Below, in pieces: positions 42,367-49,081 of a DNA stretch of 49,081 bases. The notes under the pieces were generated by a model that searched no databases, was not told where the DNA came from, and worked only from the letters and a program-made list of their open reading frames with translations. Position numbers and translations under genes: made by a program. Source of the DNA: a virus; IMG/VR virus record IMGVR_UViG_3300017763_000028, positions 1-49,081 of that record, one strand, 5' to 3'. The first letter of the stretch is position 1. The number at the start of each line of letters is the position of its first letter.

Positions 42367-42684
42367 ATGGAAACTGAAGTTGTTGAAGTTGTAGCAAATA
42401 CAGACCCCACGTTAGTTACTCTACTGAATGAATATGGTTTTCCTATTGTCATGATGGTTGGCCTGGGATATTTCATTTATTATATTTGGTGGTTTGTAGG
42501 TGAAAAACTAGAACCCGAAATAGAGAAACAGCATTTTGCACTTATCAAAGTTATTGACCAAGTGAGAATGTTAGACCAAGATTTAATTCGTTTACAACAA
42601 AAGGTAGACGTAGTTCTTGAATATAAAGAGAACGCAAAAAAGAAAGAGGTTAAGAATGCAGAAAATAGCAGCGATAATAATTAG
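42367..42684 (+). CDS. One-TM coiled-coil protein
   Basis: The protein has 105 residues. YGFPIVMMVGLGYFIYYIWWFVG (about 23-45) is the membrane helix, with Trp pairs at its end. A heptad-like helix (HFALIKVIDQVRMLDQDLIRLQQKVDVVLEY) follows. Its end overlaps the CsgF start by 29 bases. Its position suggests a partner in curli-like export or in lysis. Confidence 0.55.
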   Translation: METEVVEVVANTDPTLVTLLNEYGFPIVMMVGLGYFIYYIWWFVGEKLEPEIEKQHFALIKVIDQVRMLDQDLIRLQQKVDVVLEYKENAKKKEVKNAENSSDNN

Positions 42685-43117
42685 TATTTCTTTTGCACTT
42701 AGTGTAAGTGCAGATGAAATTGTTCACAAATTTAAAAGTCCAAGCTTCAGTGGAATAGGAATATCTGCACATTATCTTACAATTGAAAATCAAGAGAAGT
42801 CAAGACGTGATAAAATAAAGCAAGACTTGGAAGATGCAATTGCAAAAGCAGATAGGGAAGCTCAGAATACAACGCTTGCCAAATTTTTAAGGAACGTAGA
42901 GAGTAGAATCTACGCTCAGTTAGCAAAACAGTTAGTTGAAAATATGTTCTCAAATGGAACTGCAGCTAATTATGGTACATTTGTAATGGAAGGAAACACT
43001 GTTACATATGAAAGAATGACTGGGGAAGATGGTGTCGATTTCATAAGATTAACAATTGTTACTGAAGATGGAACAACAACAGTTTTAGATATACCAGTAG
43101 GAACAGGAAGCTTCTAA
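42656..43117 (+). CDS. csgF: CsgF-like curli assembly factor
   Basis: The protein has 153 residues from the ATG at 42656, where a signal peptide begins (MQKIAAIIISISFALSVSA, cleaved before DEIV); the frame is open further up inside the previous gene. The mature part starts with the F-x-NP-F-like FKSPSFSG, has a helical insert rich in Lys and Asp, then AQLAKQLVENMFSNG, FVMEGNTVTYER and a C-terminal DGTTTVLDIPVG. This order fits CsgF, which plugs the CsgG pore to make a second constriction and exposes the nucleator outside. It lies four bases before csgG, the order seen in bacteria. Confidence 0.8.
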   Translation: MQKIAAIIISISFALSVSADEIVHKFKSPSFSGIGISAHYLTIENQEKSRRDKIKQDLEDAIAKADREAQNTTLAKFLRNVESRIYAQLAKQLVENMFSNGTAANYGTFVMEGNTVTYERMTGEDGVDFIRLTIVTEDGTTTVLDIPVGTGSF

Positions 43118-43120
43118 ACA

Positions 43121-44029
43121 ATGAAAAATATACTAACAGTAGGACTACTAGTTCTACTCATGAGTGGGTGTGCTAGTATTCCCAGCATGACAGACTCATG
43201 TTCTTCCATTGTGATGGAAAGGTTAGGTACATGCGTTGAAGAAGCAGAAGTGGTAAATATACCTACTTATCAAGAGTTGTCTGATTTACCAGCAGCGGAT
43301 ACGATGCCAGTAGTTGCAGTATACGCTTTTCAAGATAAGACAGGACAACGTAAGAGTAAAGATGGAATTGCATCTTTCTCTACTGCAGTAACCCAAGGTG
43401 CAGAATCATTTTTGATTGATGCCTTGAAGACTGCTGGAAAAGGTAAATGGTTTAGAGTTGTAGAAAGAACAAACTTAGATGCACTAATAAGAGAGCGTCA
43501 AATAGTTCGTTCTGCAAGAGAAGACTTTGCAAACCAAGATGGAAATGAGAATGCTCCAACAGGTATTCAACCATTGCTGTTTGCTGGTATCCTGCTTGAC
43601 GGTGGGATAGTTGGTTATGATACTAACATTGAAAGCGGTGGTAGAGGCGCAAGATACTTAGGTATTGGTTCAAGTGCTTCCTATCGTAGGGATGTTGTCA
43701 CCATATCGTTGAGAGGAATATCAACTTTAACAGGTGAAATTTTGCTGAATGTACAGACTCAGAAAACGATTCTTAGTACAGGTGGTGGTTATGATGTATT
43801 CCGCTTCGTTGATATGGATACGAAGTTAGTGGAAATGGAAGATGGCGTCGCAGCCAATGAGGGAGTTACAAAAGCAACTCGTTCAGCGATAGAACTTGCC
43901 GTCTTGGAACTAATATACCAAGGTCATGATAGAGACTTTTGGATAATAAAGGATGGACATCGACACCCACATGGAACTCATGGAAGGAACGAGAAACATT
44001 CAACAGAGGAAATAACAGATGAAGAATAA
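43121..44029 (+). CDS. csgG: CsgG-like curli secretion lipoprotein pore
   Basis: The protein has 302 residues (E. coli CsgG has 277). MKNILTVGLLVLLMSGC is a lipoprotein signal with the acylated Cys at 17. The core VVAVYAFQDKTGQRK, FSTAVTQGAESFLIDALK, VVERTNLDALIRERQIVRSA, GGIVGYDTNIESGGRGARYLGIG, STLTGEIL, KTILS and FRFVD follows the CsgG family very closely. CsgG forms the nonameric outer membrane channel for curli subunits. The C-terminal 30 residues are a His/Asp-rich tail (HRHPHGTHGRNEK) beyond the usual end. It overlaps the next gene by 11 bases. Confidence 0.93.
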   Translation: MKNILTVGLLVLLMSGCASIPSMTDSCSSIVMERLGTCVEEAEVVNIPTYQELSDLPAADTMPVVAVYAFQDKTGQRKSKDGIASFSTAVTQGAESFLIDALKTAGKGKWFRVVERTNLDALIRERQIVRSAREDFANQDGNENAPTGIQPLLFAGILLDGGIVGYDTNIESGGRGARYLGIGSSASYRRDVVTISLRGISTLTGEILLNVQTQKTILSTGGGYDVFRFVDMDTKLVEMEDGVAANEGVTKATRSAIELAVLELIYQGHDRDFWIIKDGHRHPHGTHGRNEKHSTEEITDEE

Positions 44030-44747
44030 AATATTACTCATGATGTTAACATTAGGAGCGTCAACTTTAGCATTTGCTGGAGCAGACGATAATGAAGTTT
44101 GGTTACAACAATCGGGTACTGCGCTTACTTTAAACATAACACAAAAAGGTTATGGTAACAAAGTTGGTGGTGATGACTTTAGTGGTACGTCAATAGATAT
44201 GTTATTGACTGGTGCTACCAATAGTTTAACACTAGTACAATTCGGTGACAGTAACAAACTATACGGCCCATTCATTGCAGATAGTTCAACAGTAAATTTA
44301 ACTTTTACTGGTGATTCAAACTCAATGGATTGGAACGTTGGTTATCAAGGTTCAGCAGATAACTTAAATATGTTAGGAGCTGTTACAGGTTCATCTAACA
44401 CATTTGATATTGATGTTGGATACGACCAGTCTGCAGAATACTTAAACTGGGACTTAGTAGTAGGTGGTTCAAGTAATGTATTCACAACAAAGATAGATAG
44501 TGACAATGCTGTTTGGAACTGGACTGTTACAGGTTCAACAAATGACATTAATACTATTCAGGCAGACGCAACAGATAATAAAATTACTGCAGTCTTAACT
44601 GGTTCAGGCAATGATATAGATATCATTCAAAAATCGGGTTCAGATACAGGTTGTCCAAGTGGTCAGTCATGTAGTGGTATTATTGATGTGAGCTTCGTGA
44701 CTTCTAATGCAAATATTGACATCGTTCAAAAAGACGATAACGATTAA
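44019..44747 (+). CDS. Curlin-like repeat protein 1
   Basis: The protein has 242 residues with a signal peptide (MKNKILLMMLTLGASTLAFA). The mature protein is built of strand-turn units such as LTLNITQKGYGNKV, SLTLVQFGDSNKL and VNLTFTGDSNSM, which resemble the Ser-x5-Gln-x-Gly-x-x-Asn spacing of curlin repeats. It is Asn, Asp, Gly and Ser rich, almost without Lys, and has one Cys pair (C206 and C212 region) near the end. It ends with IDIVQKDDND. The neighbouring CsgG/CsgF pair is the natural exporter. Whether it forms amyloid is untested. Confidence 0.75.
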   Translation: MKNKILLMMLTLGASTLAFAGADDNEVWLQQSGTALTLNITQKGYGNKVGGDDFSGTSIDMLLTGATNSLTLVQFGDSNKLYGPFIADSSTVNLTFTGDSNSMDWNVGYQGSADNLNMLGAVTGSSNTFDIDVGYDQSAEYLNWDLVVGGSSNVFTTKIDSDNAVWNWTVTGSTNDINTIQADATDNKITAVLTGSGNDIDIIQKSGSDTGCPSGQSCSGIIDVSFVTSNANIDIVQKDDND

Positions 44748-45846
44748 TTTTCTTCTGATTGGTTCACTTGCAATTGCAGCTGAACCAATTGGTGAAATAG
44801 TCGAACAGAAAGGATACGCGGGTTTACAGAGAGACGGTTCAGAAACCATTCTCTCTGCATCCGAGTTACCCGATGTGCTGATGTATGATACAGCACAAAC
44901 CGTAAACGGTAGAATGAAAATCCAGTTCAAAGGAACTGAAGAGTTGGATTTAACAGAACATACCAAGGTTTGGATAGACGAGGTTTATTATGACCCCGAC
45001 CCATCCAAGTCCAAAATGGCCATAAGAATGGCACAAGGCACCGCCCGATTTGCTTCGGGTTTTGGTGGAAAAATTAAGAAAGCTAACATAAATATAACTA
45101 CCCCGACTGCACAGATAACAGTCAACGGCACCGACTTCACTACAAGTATTGATGAAATCGGAAGGTCACTTGTTATATTGCTGCCTGATAAATGGGGAGC
45201 TCCTTCGGGAAGTATTTTAGTTAGTAATGCAGGCGGTGAAGTATTATTAGATGAGGCCTATCAAGCAACTATGGTTTCTACATATGACTCATCACCAACT
45301 AAACCAGTAGTGGTTAATGGGATTACACCCAGTTTAATTGACAACTTATTCATTGTCAGTCCACCCGACGAGGTGAATGAACAAGTTGCAGAAGAACAAA
45401 GAAGTAACGAGAATGATAGTAACAATGTTCTTGATGTAGATTTCTTAGAGTTCAATGACCTAGAAGAAAATTACTTTGAGGATGATGAATTAGAATACAC
45501 GGAACTCGACAGAGATTTATTAGATGTCGATTTCCTACAGGATTTACTAGATGTTGTCTTGGATATTGACCGTAAGGTTGGTATTGATAGAGAAGTATCT
45601 AATGCCTTCGGAGTGGTTCGTATTGACGGAACTCTGCCAGGCTTTGATAAAGACACTCAATACAATACAATTGTAGACAAGGGTCTTGGTCAGATATGGT
45701 TCTACAGGGAAGTGAATGGAATTATTTCTATTAGACTCCCTATATATGCTCAAGCAAATATTAGAACTGTAACAGACGAAAAGGAGTCACTAATAAGGGT
45801 GGGTGATGGTTCGTCTCTAAATATCACCATCACACAAACAAACTAG
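44707..45846 (+). CDS. FecR-domain exported protein
   Basis: The protein has 379 residues, opening with a signal peptide (ITINFLLIGSLAIAA, cut before EPIG). The first 180 residues have FecR-type features: NGRMKIQFKGTEELDLTEHTKVWID, MAIRMAQGTARFASG, INITTPTAQITVNGTDFTT and SILVSNAGGEVLLDE. The middle (220-290) is very acidic (NDLEENYFEDDELEYTELD). The last residues SLNITITQ resemble half a curlin repeat. It overlaps the end of curlin-like protein 1 by 41 bases. Such exported FecR-like proteins often bind or sense surface structures. Confidence 0.75.
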   Translation: MQILTSFKKTITINFLLIGSLAIAAEPIGEIVEQKGYAGLQRDGSETILSASELPDVLMYDTAQTVNGRMKIQFKGTEELDLTEHTKVWIDEVYYDPDPSKSKMAIRMAQGTARFASGFGGKIKKANINITTPTAQITVNGTDFTTSIDEIGRSLVILLPDKWGAPSGSILVSNAGGEVLLDEAYQATMVSTYDSSPTKPVVVNGITPSLIDNLFIVSPPDEVNEQVAEEQRSNENDSNNVLDVDFLEFNDLEENYFEDDELEYTELDRDLLDVDFLQDLLDVVLDIDRKVGIDREVSNAFGVVRIDGTLPGFDKDTQYNTIVDKGLGQIWFYREVNGIISIRLPIYAQANIRTVTDEKESLIRVGDGSSLNITITQTN

Positions 45847-45854
45847 GAGAATAT

Positions 45855-46001
45855 ATGAATATCATAGAAAAGTTCCGCTCATGGCATGAAAAACAAATCT
45901 TTGGATTTCAAGAAGCAATGAGACTAGATGACTACCACATGATGTGGTTGGCATTCGGTGAGGGAGTTGTCTTATGTTTATTATTTCAATGGTTATTCTA
46001 A
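45855..46001 (+). CDS. Small one-TM protein
   Basis: The protein has 48 residues (MNIIEKFRSWHEKQIFGFQE, then AMRLDDYHMMWLAFGEGVVL, and a hydrophobic end). The ATG has a TAGGAGA site. The layout, amphipathic head and C-terminal TM, recurs in the other short gene at 46651. Function unknown. Confidence 0.5.
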   Translation: MNIIEKFRSWHEKQIFGFQEAMRLDDYHMMWLAFGEGVVLCLLFQWLF

Positions 46002-46008
46002 AAAGAAT

Positions 46009-46650
46009 ATGAAAAGAATTTTATTATTAATTTTATTGACACCTGTAGCATGGGCTGGGGACAACCACGTCCATGTCGAACAGGTTGCAAGCGGTGATGG
46101 GACAGACCTTAACATATCCCAAGTTGGTTTTGATAACACAATCAACTTCACATTTGCACACGCAAACAATACCTTCAACTTATCACAACAAGGAAGTGGT
46201 AATTCTATTTCTTGGGTATCCTATTGGGGCTCTGGAAAAAGTTGGGGTGGTGATGTAGATGGAACAAACAATACAGAATCAGTTCAACAACTAGGTGGTG
46301 CAACATATGGTAGACACATATGGGGTAATAGTAATACAGTAAATGTATATCAGAGTGGTACACATACACACAACCTAGACATTCATGCAGATAGTGTAGA
46401 CCATGATTTACATCAATCGGGTAGTGGAAGTCACTACAACCATACATATTTTTATGGTAATACAGATGGTTCTGATACTAACATATCTCAAACAGGGAGT
46501 GCAAATCATAACTCTCAAATCAGATTACAAGGTTCATATAAAACAGACTTGAATCTAACTCAGACTGGTTCTACAGCAAAGTCATACAATCTTACACAAA
46601 ATTGTGTAACTGCTGGTGGATGTACAATAAGTATTACACAGAGTGACTAA
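46009..46650 (+). CDS. Curlin-like repeat protein 2
   Basis: The protein has 213 residues. MKRILLLILLTPVAWA is the signal peptide, and I place the start at 46009 for that reason, since the frame is open a further 17 codons upstream. At least seven curlin-type units are visible: LNISQVGFDN, FNLSQQGSGNS, VQQLGGATYG, VNVYQSGTH, DLHQSGSGSH, NISQTGSAN and LNLTQTGST. It is His- and Asn-rich, and ends with TISITQSD, like protein 1 and the FecR protein. It is likely the main fibre subunit, with protein 1 as partner. Confidence 0.8.
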   Translation: MKRILLLILLTPVAWAGDNHVHVEQVASGDGTDLNISQVGFDNTINFTFAHANNTFNLSQQGSGNSISWVSYWGSGKSWGGDVDGTNNTESVQQLGGATYGRHIWGNSNTVNVYQSGTHTHNLDIHADSVDHDLHQSGSGSHYNHTYFYGNTDGSDTNISQTGSANHNSQIRLQGSYKTDLNLTQTGSTAKSYNLTQNCVTAGGCTISITQSD

Positions 46651-46815
46651 ATGAAACAGTGGTTATTTAACAAGATGGTTCCATATGCCATCCAATTCAG
46701 AGAGTGGTCAAAGGGGAAAACATGGATACAAATCCCATTGTGGATTTTTATATTATGGATGTTAGGATTTGCTAATCCTTACTGGTGTGTTTATCCCGTC
46801 TGCTGGATTCAGTAG
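46651..46815 (+). CDS. Small Trp-rich one-TM protein
   Basis: The protein has 54 residues (MKQWLFNKMVPYAIQFREWS). A hydrophobic stretch IPLWIFILWMLGFANPYW is followed by CVYPVCW, with a possible disulfide. It is unusually rich in Trp. Its stop overlaps the GTG chosen for the cyclase gene (TAGTG), which would couple their translation. Confidence 0.45.
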   Translation: MKQWLFNKMVPYAIQFREWSKGKTWIQIPLWIFILWMLGFANPYWCVYPVCWIQ

Positions 46816-48656
46816 TGTACAGCTGGAAGACAGTATTAGTAACAATAGGTTTACTATTTACACTTAAGATTTGGAACCCATACTTCATAGAGAATATCTC
46901 TTGGACATGGTTCGATTACTTACATCAACAACAAGGAGAATTTTATGTGGATGACATCGTTCTTGTCGACATCGACGAGAAGTCTCTTGAAACTTTTGGA
47001 CAATATCCTATACGTCGTGGTATTTACCGTGACCTTCTTCTTGATACCCATTATAGCAATACTCATATTTTTGGTATGCTATTTTCTAAACCCGACAGAG
47101 ACCCAACTCAAGACCCGATATTTGCAGAGGGATTAGTCAACCGTCTCACAATCCTTGGAGCTGCTCCAACATCACAAATTCAAAAAGGTTCTGCACCATT
47201 TGTAGGTAATTCAACATTTGGTGGTGGTAATCCAAAAGATTTTCTTTGGAACTTCGATGGAATCGTCTCACCCATCTCAATACTGATGGAAAATACTTAT
47301 GGGGTTGGAGTTGTGACGGCTACTCCAGCTGTCACTGGAACACCAAATTTTGATGGTACTACGCGGTCTGTACCCCTATTGGTTACGGCAAACGATGAAG
47401 TATACCCATCACTAATGTTAGAAGCTTTAAGAGCTCTTAAAGGTGAACCTAGTTATCAGACAAAGATTACACCCGAAACTGGTGTAGAGTGGGTACGGAT
47501 GGGAAGAGACAAACCGATAACCACCACTCCAACCAGTGATGTAATGGTATCCTACTGGAATAAATTCCATAGAATTTCTGCTGTAGATTTACCCGAATCT
47601 AATTTCGAAAATAAGATTCTCGTGTGGGGTCTGACTGCAGAGGGTTTGAATAATCCAGTTTCAACCCCAATGGGAGTAATGTATCCCCATGAAGTGCAAG
47701 CGAACCTGCTCCAAACCGTTTTGACAGGAGTTCAAATACAACAATCCTACTATCTTGAATCCTTAGAGTCTGTTCTTCTTCTGATAGTCCTACTAATGAT
47801 ATTGGGTTTGGTCTACAAAGCTCCCACACTTCTTTCGGGGGTAGGGAGTCTATTGCTTGTAGTATGCCAGATTGGCGGGAGTTATTATATTTGGACTTCA
47901 GAGCTCGTTCTTTTCGATACCTTCTTTTCATCGTTGGCCTCCTTAGTTGTTTTTGGACATGCATCATTTAACAAATACTATGTAACTTTCCAAGAAAAGC
48001 AACAAATCAAGAAGCAGTTCCAAAAGTATTTATCACCCGACATGATTGAAGAGCTTCAAAAACATCCCGAAAAATTGAAACTTGGTGGAGATAGAAGGGA
48101 GATGACCTTCATGTTTATGGACATATGTGGGTTCACCCCCATAAGCGAAGCGTTCATGAAGAATGATGACCCCGAAGGATTAGTTGAATTAATTAATAAA
48201 TTCCTAGACTTACAGACAAAAATTATTCTAAATAATGGTGGAACTATAGATAAATACATGGGCGACTGTATTATGAGTTTTTGGAATGCTCCCATGGATT
48301 GTCCCGACCATGCCGAGATGGCAGTGAAGTCTGCAGAAGAAATATTAATTGCAACCAAGGAACTCAATGAAGAACTTAAACCACTTAATCTCCCGCCTAT
48401 CAATGTCGGCATTGGTATTAATACTGGGGAGTGCATCGTTGGAAACATGGGGTCAGAACTTAGATTTGACTATTCCGTCATTGGAGATGCAGTTAACCTC
48501 GGAGCTAGACTCGAAAGCCAAACACGAAATTATGATGGGGTGGACGTGTTGTTGGGCGAAGCAACATATAGACAGTGTCCATCTAGAGCATTCTCAGAAG
48601 TTGATAGAATTACAGTTAAAGGAAAATCAGTTCCAGTCACAGTTTACACCATCTGA
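46815..48656 (+). CDS. CHASE2-domain class III nucleotide cyclase
   Basis: The protein has 613 residues from the GTG at 46815, which overlaps the preceding stop; a GTG at 46785 in the same frame would add ten. TM1 (about 5-18) is followed by an extracytoplasmic CHASE2 domain (DDIVLVDIDEKSL, RRGIYRDLL, then PHEVQANLLQTVL), then two or three TM helices (about 315-385) and a linker. The catalytic domain has FMFMDICGFT (metal Asp436), DKYMGDCIM (Lys480, Asp484) and IGDAVNLGARLE (Asn561, Arg565). These are the residues of an active adenylate cyclase-type enzyme. It would sense something outside the inner membrane and make cyclic AMP or GMP. Confidence 0.9.
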   Translation: MYSWKTVLVTIGLLFTLKIWNPYFIENISWTWFDYLHQQQGEFYVDDIVLVDIDEKSLETFGQYPIRRGIYRDLLLDTHYSNTHIFGMLFSKPDRDPTQDPIFAEGLVNRLTILGAAPTSQIQKGSAPFVGNSTFGGGNPKDFLWNFDGIVSPISILMENTYGVGVVTATPAVTGTPNFDGTTRSVPLLVTANDEVYPSLMLEALRALKGEPSYQTKITPETGVEWVRMGRDKPITTTPTSDVMVSYWNKFHRISAVDLPESNFENKILVWGLTAEGLNNPVSTPMGVMYPHEVQANLLQTVLTGVQIQQSYYLESLESVLLLIVLLMILGLVYKAPTLLSGVGSLLLVVCQIGGSYYIWTSELVLFDTFFSSLASLVVFGHASFNKYYVTFQEKQQIKKQFQKYLSPDMIEELQKHPEKLKLGGDRREMTFMFMDICGFTPISEAFMKNDDPEGLVELINKFLDLQTKIILNNGGTIDKYMGDCIMSFWNAPMDCPDHAEMAVKSAEEILIATKELNEELKPLNLPPINVGIGINTGECIVGNMGSELRFDYSVIGDAVNLGARLESQTRNYDGVDVLLGEATYRQCPSRAFSEVDRITVKGKSVPVTVYTI

Positions 48657-48963
48657 ACCAATCTCAACTAAGCAGTGGGCTACATTTCTCACATTACAAC
48701 TTGCAGATATCTATACAACTTATCGTGGACTTAAATACAATTGTGTTTATGAAATGAATCCGATTATTGGTGAACAACCATCAGTACCACAAATGTTTCT
48801 TGTTAAAACAATCGTTCTCTTGCCTGCAATCGAATCTGATATAAAACGAGAGTCTCTAACTCCACAAACTATGGATAATATAAATCTTTTAATGGCATTA
48901 GTTGTAGGTAATAACTATAATGTCTGGCATGGTGCAGAAAGAAATTGTTCAAAAAGGTCTTGA
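48601..48963 (+). CDS. DUF5658-like membrane protein
   Basis: The likely protein has about 120 residues. LADIYTTYRGLKYNCVYEMNPIIGE is close to the DxxTT...E-NP signature of a small membrane family (DUF5658-like). It is followed by QMFLVKTIVLLPAIES and a hydrophobic MALVVGNNYN segment. No ATG or GTG is well placed. The in-frame TTG at 48601 overlaps the cyclase gene end by 56 bases, and other choices are possible. It closes the curli/cyclase operon. Function unknown. Confidence 0.5.
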   Translation: MIELQLKENQFQSQFTPSEPISTKQWATFLTLQLADIYTTYRGLKYNCVYEMNPIIGEQPSVPQMFLVKTIVLLPAIESDIKRESLTPQTMDNINLLMALVVGNNYNVWHGAERNCSKRS

Positions 48964-49027
48964 AATTTTAGAAAAAGTCCTTATAATAGTAGTATGGTGT
49001 TATAAATACCATTGTAAGAGAACTTAA
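48920..49027 (+). CDS. Possible tiny membrane protein
   Basis: A 35-codon frame (MSGMVQKEIVQKGLEILEKV, then LIIVVWCYKYHC) starts inside the end of the preceding gene. It has one short hydrophobic helix and no clear ribosome-binding site. The late box at 49001 lies inside it. I list it with low certainty. Confidence 0.25.
   Translation: MSGMVQKEIVQKGLEILEKVLIIVVWCYKYHCKRT
49001..49008 (+). promoter_or_regulatory. Late promoter box (TATAAATA) near window end
   Basis: A perfect TATAAATA precedes a gene that must begin near or beyond the right end. The last 50 bases show no further complete feature. Confidence 0.55.
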
Positions 49028-49081
49028 AAAGAGCTCGGATTTGGAACTTGGATTGGGCAACGCCGACATCAAGTGACCCCA

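Overview
This window is part of the genome of a lytic T4-like tailed phage (myovirus), most plausibly a marine pelagiphage infecting SAR11 or a similar AT-rich alphaproteobacterium. The evidence is the near-complete T4 structural order (13-14-15-16-17-18-19-20-67-68-21-22-23), the T4 replication and late-transcription set (45-44-62-regA, 46/47, 55, uvsY, uvsW), low GC, coding almost entirely on the + strand, and marine-type auxiliary genes such as peptide deformylase, 2-oxoglutarate oxygenases and a CobS-like ATPase. The host is an inference; no sequence search was possible.

Layout. 1-8.7 kb is an adhesion and modification module: the end of a tail-fibre-like protein, two octapeptide-repeat proteins, a glycosyltransferase, a fibre-assembly-like protein and two Fe(II)/2OG oxygenases. 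8.7-21.7 kb is the virion module from gp13 to gp23, with an acyl carrier protein inserted between gp14 and gp15. It ends in a bidirectional terminator, behind which a minus-strand, promoter-driven, highly structured RNA of about 0.3 kb appears to be encoded. 22.1-26.8 kb carries a methyltransferase, a tail-tube-like protein, uvsY, a third oxygenase and uvsW. 26.8-28.2 kb is a chain of tiny membrane proteins around a membrane-anchored cytochrome c. 28.3-34.1 kb has the late sigma factor gp55, gp47/gp46, an unknown protein, peptide deformylase and a prolyl-hydroxylase-like protein. 34.2-38.4 kb encodes a CobT-like protease/VWA protein and a CobS-like AAA+ ATPase. 38.4-41.5 kb is the clamp, clamp loader and RegA block. 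41.5-49 kb is the most unusual part: a compact operon for curli-like secretion (CsgF and the CsgG lipoprotein pore), two curlin-like repeat proteins, a FecR-domain protein, several one-TM proteins and a CHASE2-class III nucleotide cyclase.

Regulation. ATAAATA/CTAAATA boxes, matching the T4 gp55-type late promoter, precede most transcription units. In five cases the last A of the box lies exactly six bases before the A of an ATG, which predicts leaderless late mRNAs. A second promoter family (CTTGAC-AATGC, then TATACT about 18 bases on) precedes three + strand genes in recognisable form and the antisense RNA. The DNA also nearly lacks TCWGG/CCWGA pentamers outside a G/C-flanked context and uses TCGGG/CCCGA instead, which looks like motif avoidance.

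How it works together: gp55 would switch on the virion genes and the curli-like cassette late in infection. The auxiliary genes (cytochrome c, ACP, deformylase, cyclase) suggest manipulation of host respiration, lipid or cofactor metabolism, protein maturation and second-messenger signalling.
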